Assembly (NCBI GenBank): GCA_024641465.1
Contig: JAHEDB010000010.1
Span: 1 to 16,670 of the forward strand
DNA from: Chromatiales bacterium
GTDB lineage: Bacteria > Pseudomonadota > Gammaproteobacteria > UBA6429 > Thiohalophilaceae
Direction of reading: 5' to 3'
Length of the DNA stretch: 16,670 nt
In this document: in pieces, positions 15,487 to 16,670 of the stretch
Numbering within the stretch: the stretch's first letter is position 1
Layout: each line of letters begins with the position of its first letter
The notes under the pieces: model-generated
What the model saw: the letters and a program-made list of their open reading frames with translations, nothing else
Told to the model about the DNA's origin: nothing
Databases searched by the model: none
Program-made: the position numbers and the translations under genes

Positions 15487-15518
15487 CCTCGCCCCTCGAT
15501 ACTCGTCCCTCGTTACTC
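15487..15518. repeat. Degenerate heptamer array, copy 3
   Basis: Heptamers CCTCGCC, CCTCGAT, ACTCGTC, CCTCGTT then ACTC. It runs into the last codons and stop of gatA (15513-15515). Confidence 0.65.
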
Positions 15519-16670
15519 AAACCCCTGAGGGGTTTGACCATGCCAGTCGGTAATTTGCTGATACCGGTGGGCCACATTCAGCAGCCGCGCCTCATCAAAA
15601 TAATTGCCAATGATTTGCAGGCCCACCGGTAGATTCCGGCTGAAACCGGCCGGGATCGACATGCCGGGCAAGCCTGCCAGGTTGACGGCGATGGTATTGA
15701 TATCTGACAGATACATGGTGATGGGATCATCAACCTTCTCACCGATGTTAAACGCCACCGTCGGGGTGGTTGGTGCCATGATCACATCGACCTGGGTAAA
15801 GGCCTGTCTGAAATCATCGCTGATCAGGCGGCGGATCTTCTGCGCCTGCAGGTAATAGGCATCGTAATAACCGGCCGACAGGGCATAGGTGCCGACCATG
15901 ATGCGGCGTTTCACCTCGGGACCAAAACCCTCGCCACGGCTGCGTTTGTACAGGTCTTCCAGATCCTGCGGGTCTTCGCAGCGATAACCAAAACGCACGC
16001 CATCAAAGCGTGACAGGTTGGAGGAACACTCCGCCGGGGCGACGACATAATAGGCCGGTACCGACAGGGCGCTATTGGGCAGGCTGATGTCCACCAGTTC
16101 GGCGCCGAGCTTTTTATATTCATGGATGGCCGCTTCGACAGTTCGGGCCACCTCGCTATCCAGTCCCTCGGCAAAGTATTCCTTCGGCAGACCAATTTTC
16201 AAACCCGTCAGATCGTCATTCAAATTGGCCGTATAGTCGGGAACGGCCTTGTCCAGCGAGGTGGAATCCCGCTCGTCAAAACCGGCCATGATGTTGAGCA
16301 TCATGGCGGAATCCTCGGCGGTCTGGGTCATGGTGCCGGCCTGATCCAGGCTGGAGGCAAAGGCGATCATGCCGTACCGGGACACCCGCCCGTAGGTCGG
16401 TTTGATCCCGGTGATGCCACACAGCGCCGCCGGCTGGCGAATCGAACCGCCGGTGTCGGTACCCGTCGCGCCGGCCGCCAGGCGGGCCGCGACACAGGCC
16501 GCCGAACCGCCCGATGAACCACCCGGCACCGCATCGGTATTCCAGGGATTCCTGACCGGACCATAGAAACTGGTTTCATTCGACGAGCCCATGGCGAACT
16601 CATCCATATTGGTCTTGCCGAGCATCACCGCCCCGGCCCGGTTGAAGTTTTCGATGACGGTGGCGTCATA
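15513..16670 (-). CDS. gatA: Asp-tRNA(Asn)/Glu-tRNA(Gln) amidotransferase subunit A, 5' end outside window
   Basis: GatA hydrolyses glutamine and passes ammonia to GatB. The visible part is 385 codons plus stop; the frame stays open to the window edge and its first residues (YDATVIENFNRAGAV) match the middle of the family, so roughly the first 100 residues are outside. The amidase signature GGSSGGSAACVAA holds the cis-serine, and GTDTGGSIRQPAA holds the nucleophilic serine; the catalytic lysine is beyond the edge. SLDQAGTMTQTAEDSA and ISDDFRQAFTQVDVIMAPTT are also typical. The ATG at 16628 is internal, not the start. gatC is expected upstream, outside the window. Confidence 0.97.
   Translation of the reverse strand, partial: YDATVIENFNRAGAVMLGKTNMDEFAMGSSNETSFYGPVRNPWNTDAVPGGSSGGSAACVAARLAAGATGTDTGGSIRQPAALCGITGIKPTYGRVSRYGMIAFASSLDQAGTMTQTAEDSAMMLNIMAGFDERDSTSLDKAVPDYTANLNDDLTGLKIGLPKEYFAEGLDSEVARTVEAAIHEYKKLGAELVDISLPNSALSVPAYYVVAPAECSSNLSRFDGVRFGYRCEDPQDLEDLYKRSRGEGFGPEVKRRIMVGTYALSAGYYDAYYLQAQKIRRLISDDFRQAFTQVDVIMAPTTPTVAFNIGEKVDDPITMYLSDINTIAVNLAGLPGMSIPAGFSRNLPVGLQIIGNYFDEARLLNVAHRYQQITDWHGQTPQGFE
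15517..15537. repeat. Perfect 9-bp hairpin at the 3' end of gatA
   Basis: TCAAACCCC (15517-15525) and GGGGTTTGA (15529-15537) are exact complements around a 3-nt loop. The stem spans the final gatA codons and stops 2 nt before the stop codon on the minus strand. No U-run follows, so it is not a standard terminator; it may protect or pause the transcript. Confidence 0.55.

Overview
The window looks like ordinary chromosome from a gammaproteobacterium. Gene order matches the Pseudomonas-type block pth-rplY-prs-tRNA(Gln)-ispE-lolB-TPR protein, divergent from hemA-prfA-prmC-moeB, and the proteins resemble gammaproteobacterial versions. HemA means tetrapyrroles are made by the C5 pathway. LolB and a lipoprotein signal indicate a diderm envelope. 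GatA and GatB beside tRNA-Gln(UUG) suggest an amidotransferase route for Gln- or Asn-tRNA. A species cannot be named from sequence alone.

Layout. Positions 1-5689 lie on the minus strand and, in transcription order, hold a TPR outer-envelope protein, lolB (4-bp overlap), ispE, tRNA-Gln, prs, rplY and the start of pth, which carries an apparent 1-nt frameshift and is cut by the window edge. A compact divergent promoter region (about 5690-5843) separates this from the plus-strand run hemA, prfA, prmC, an unrecognised 130-residue protein, a MoeB/ThiF-type E1-like enzyme, an exported single-domain rhodanese and a methyl-accepting chemotaxis protein. A clear bidirectional terminator (12920-12946) ends that run. 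The last part is minus-strand: gatA (5' end outside the window), gatB and hslO (Hsp33).

How the genes fit together. Much of the region serves translation and its quality control: Pth recycles peptidyl-tRNA, L25 binds 5S rRNA, RF1 terminates translation, PrmC methylates RF1, GatAB amidates mischarged tRNA, and Hsp33 is a redox chaperone. Prs, IspE and HemA feed nucleotide, isoprenoid and haem synthesis, and HemA competes with translation for Glu-tRNA. MoeB and the exported rhodanese are both linked to sulfur chemistry.

I found no phage, CRISPR array, defence island or clearly new multigene system. The less ordinary signals are mainly non-coding: a duplicated and apparently interrupted tRNA-Gln 3' end packed with hairpins (2036-2253), three arrays of a degenerate heptamer NCTCGNN, a 24-bp inverted repeat between gatB and hslO, and back-to-back -35 hexamers fused in one palindrome between the TPR gene and hemA. 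Among proteins, the least explained is the 130-residue protein at 9165-9557.
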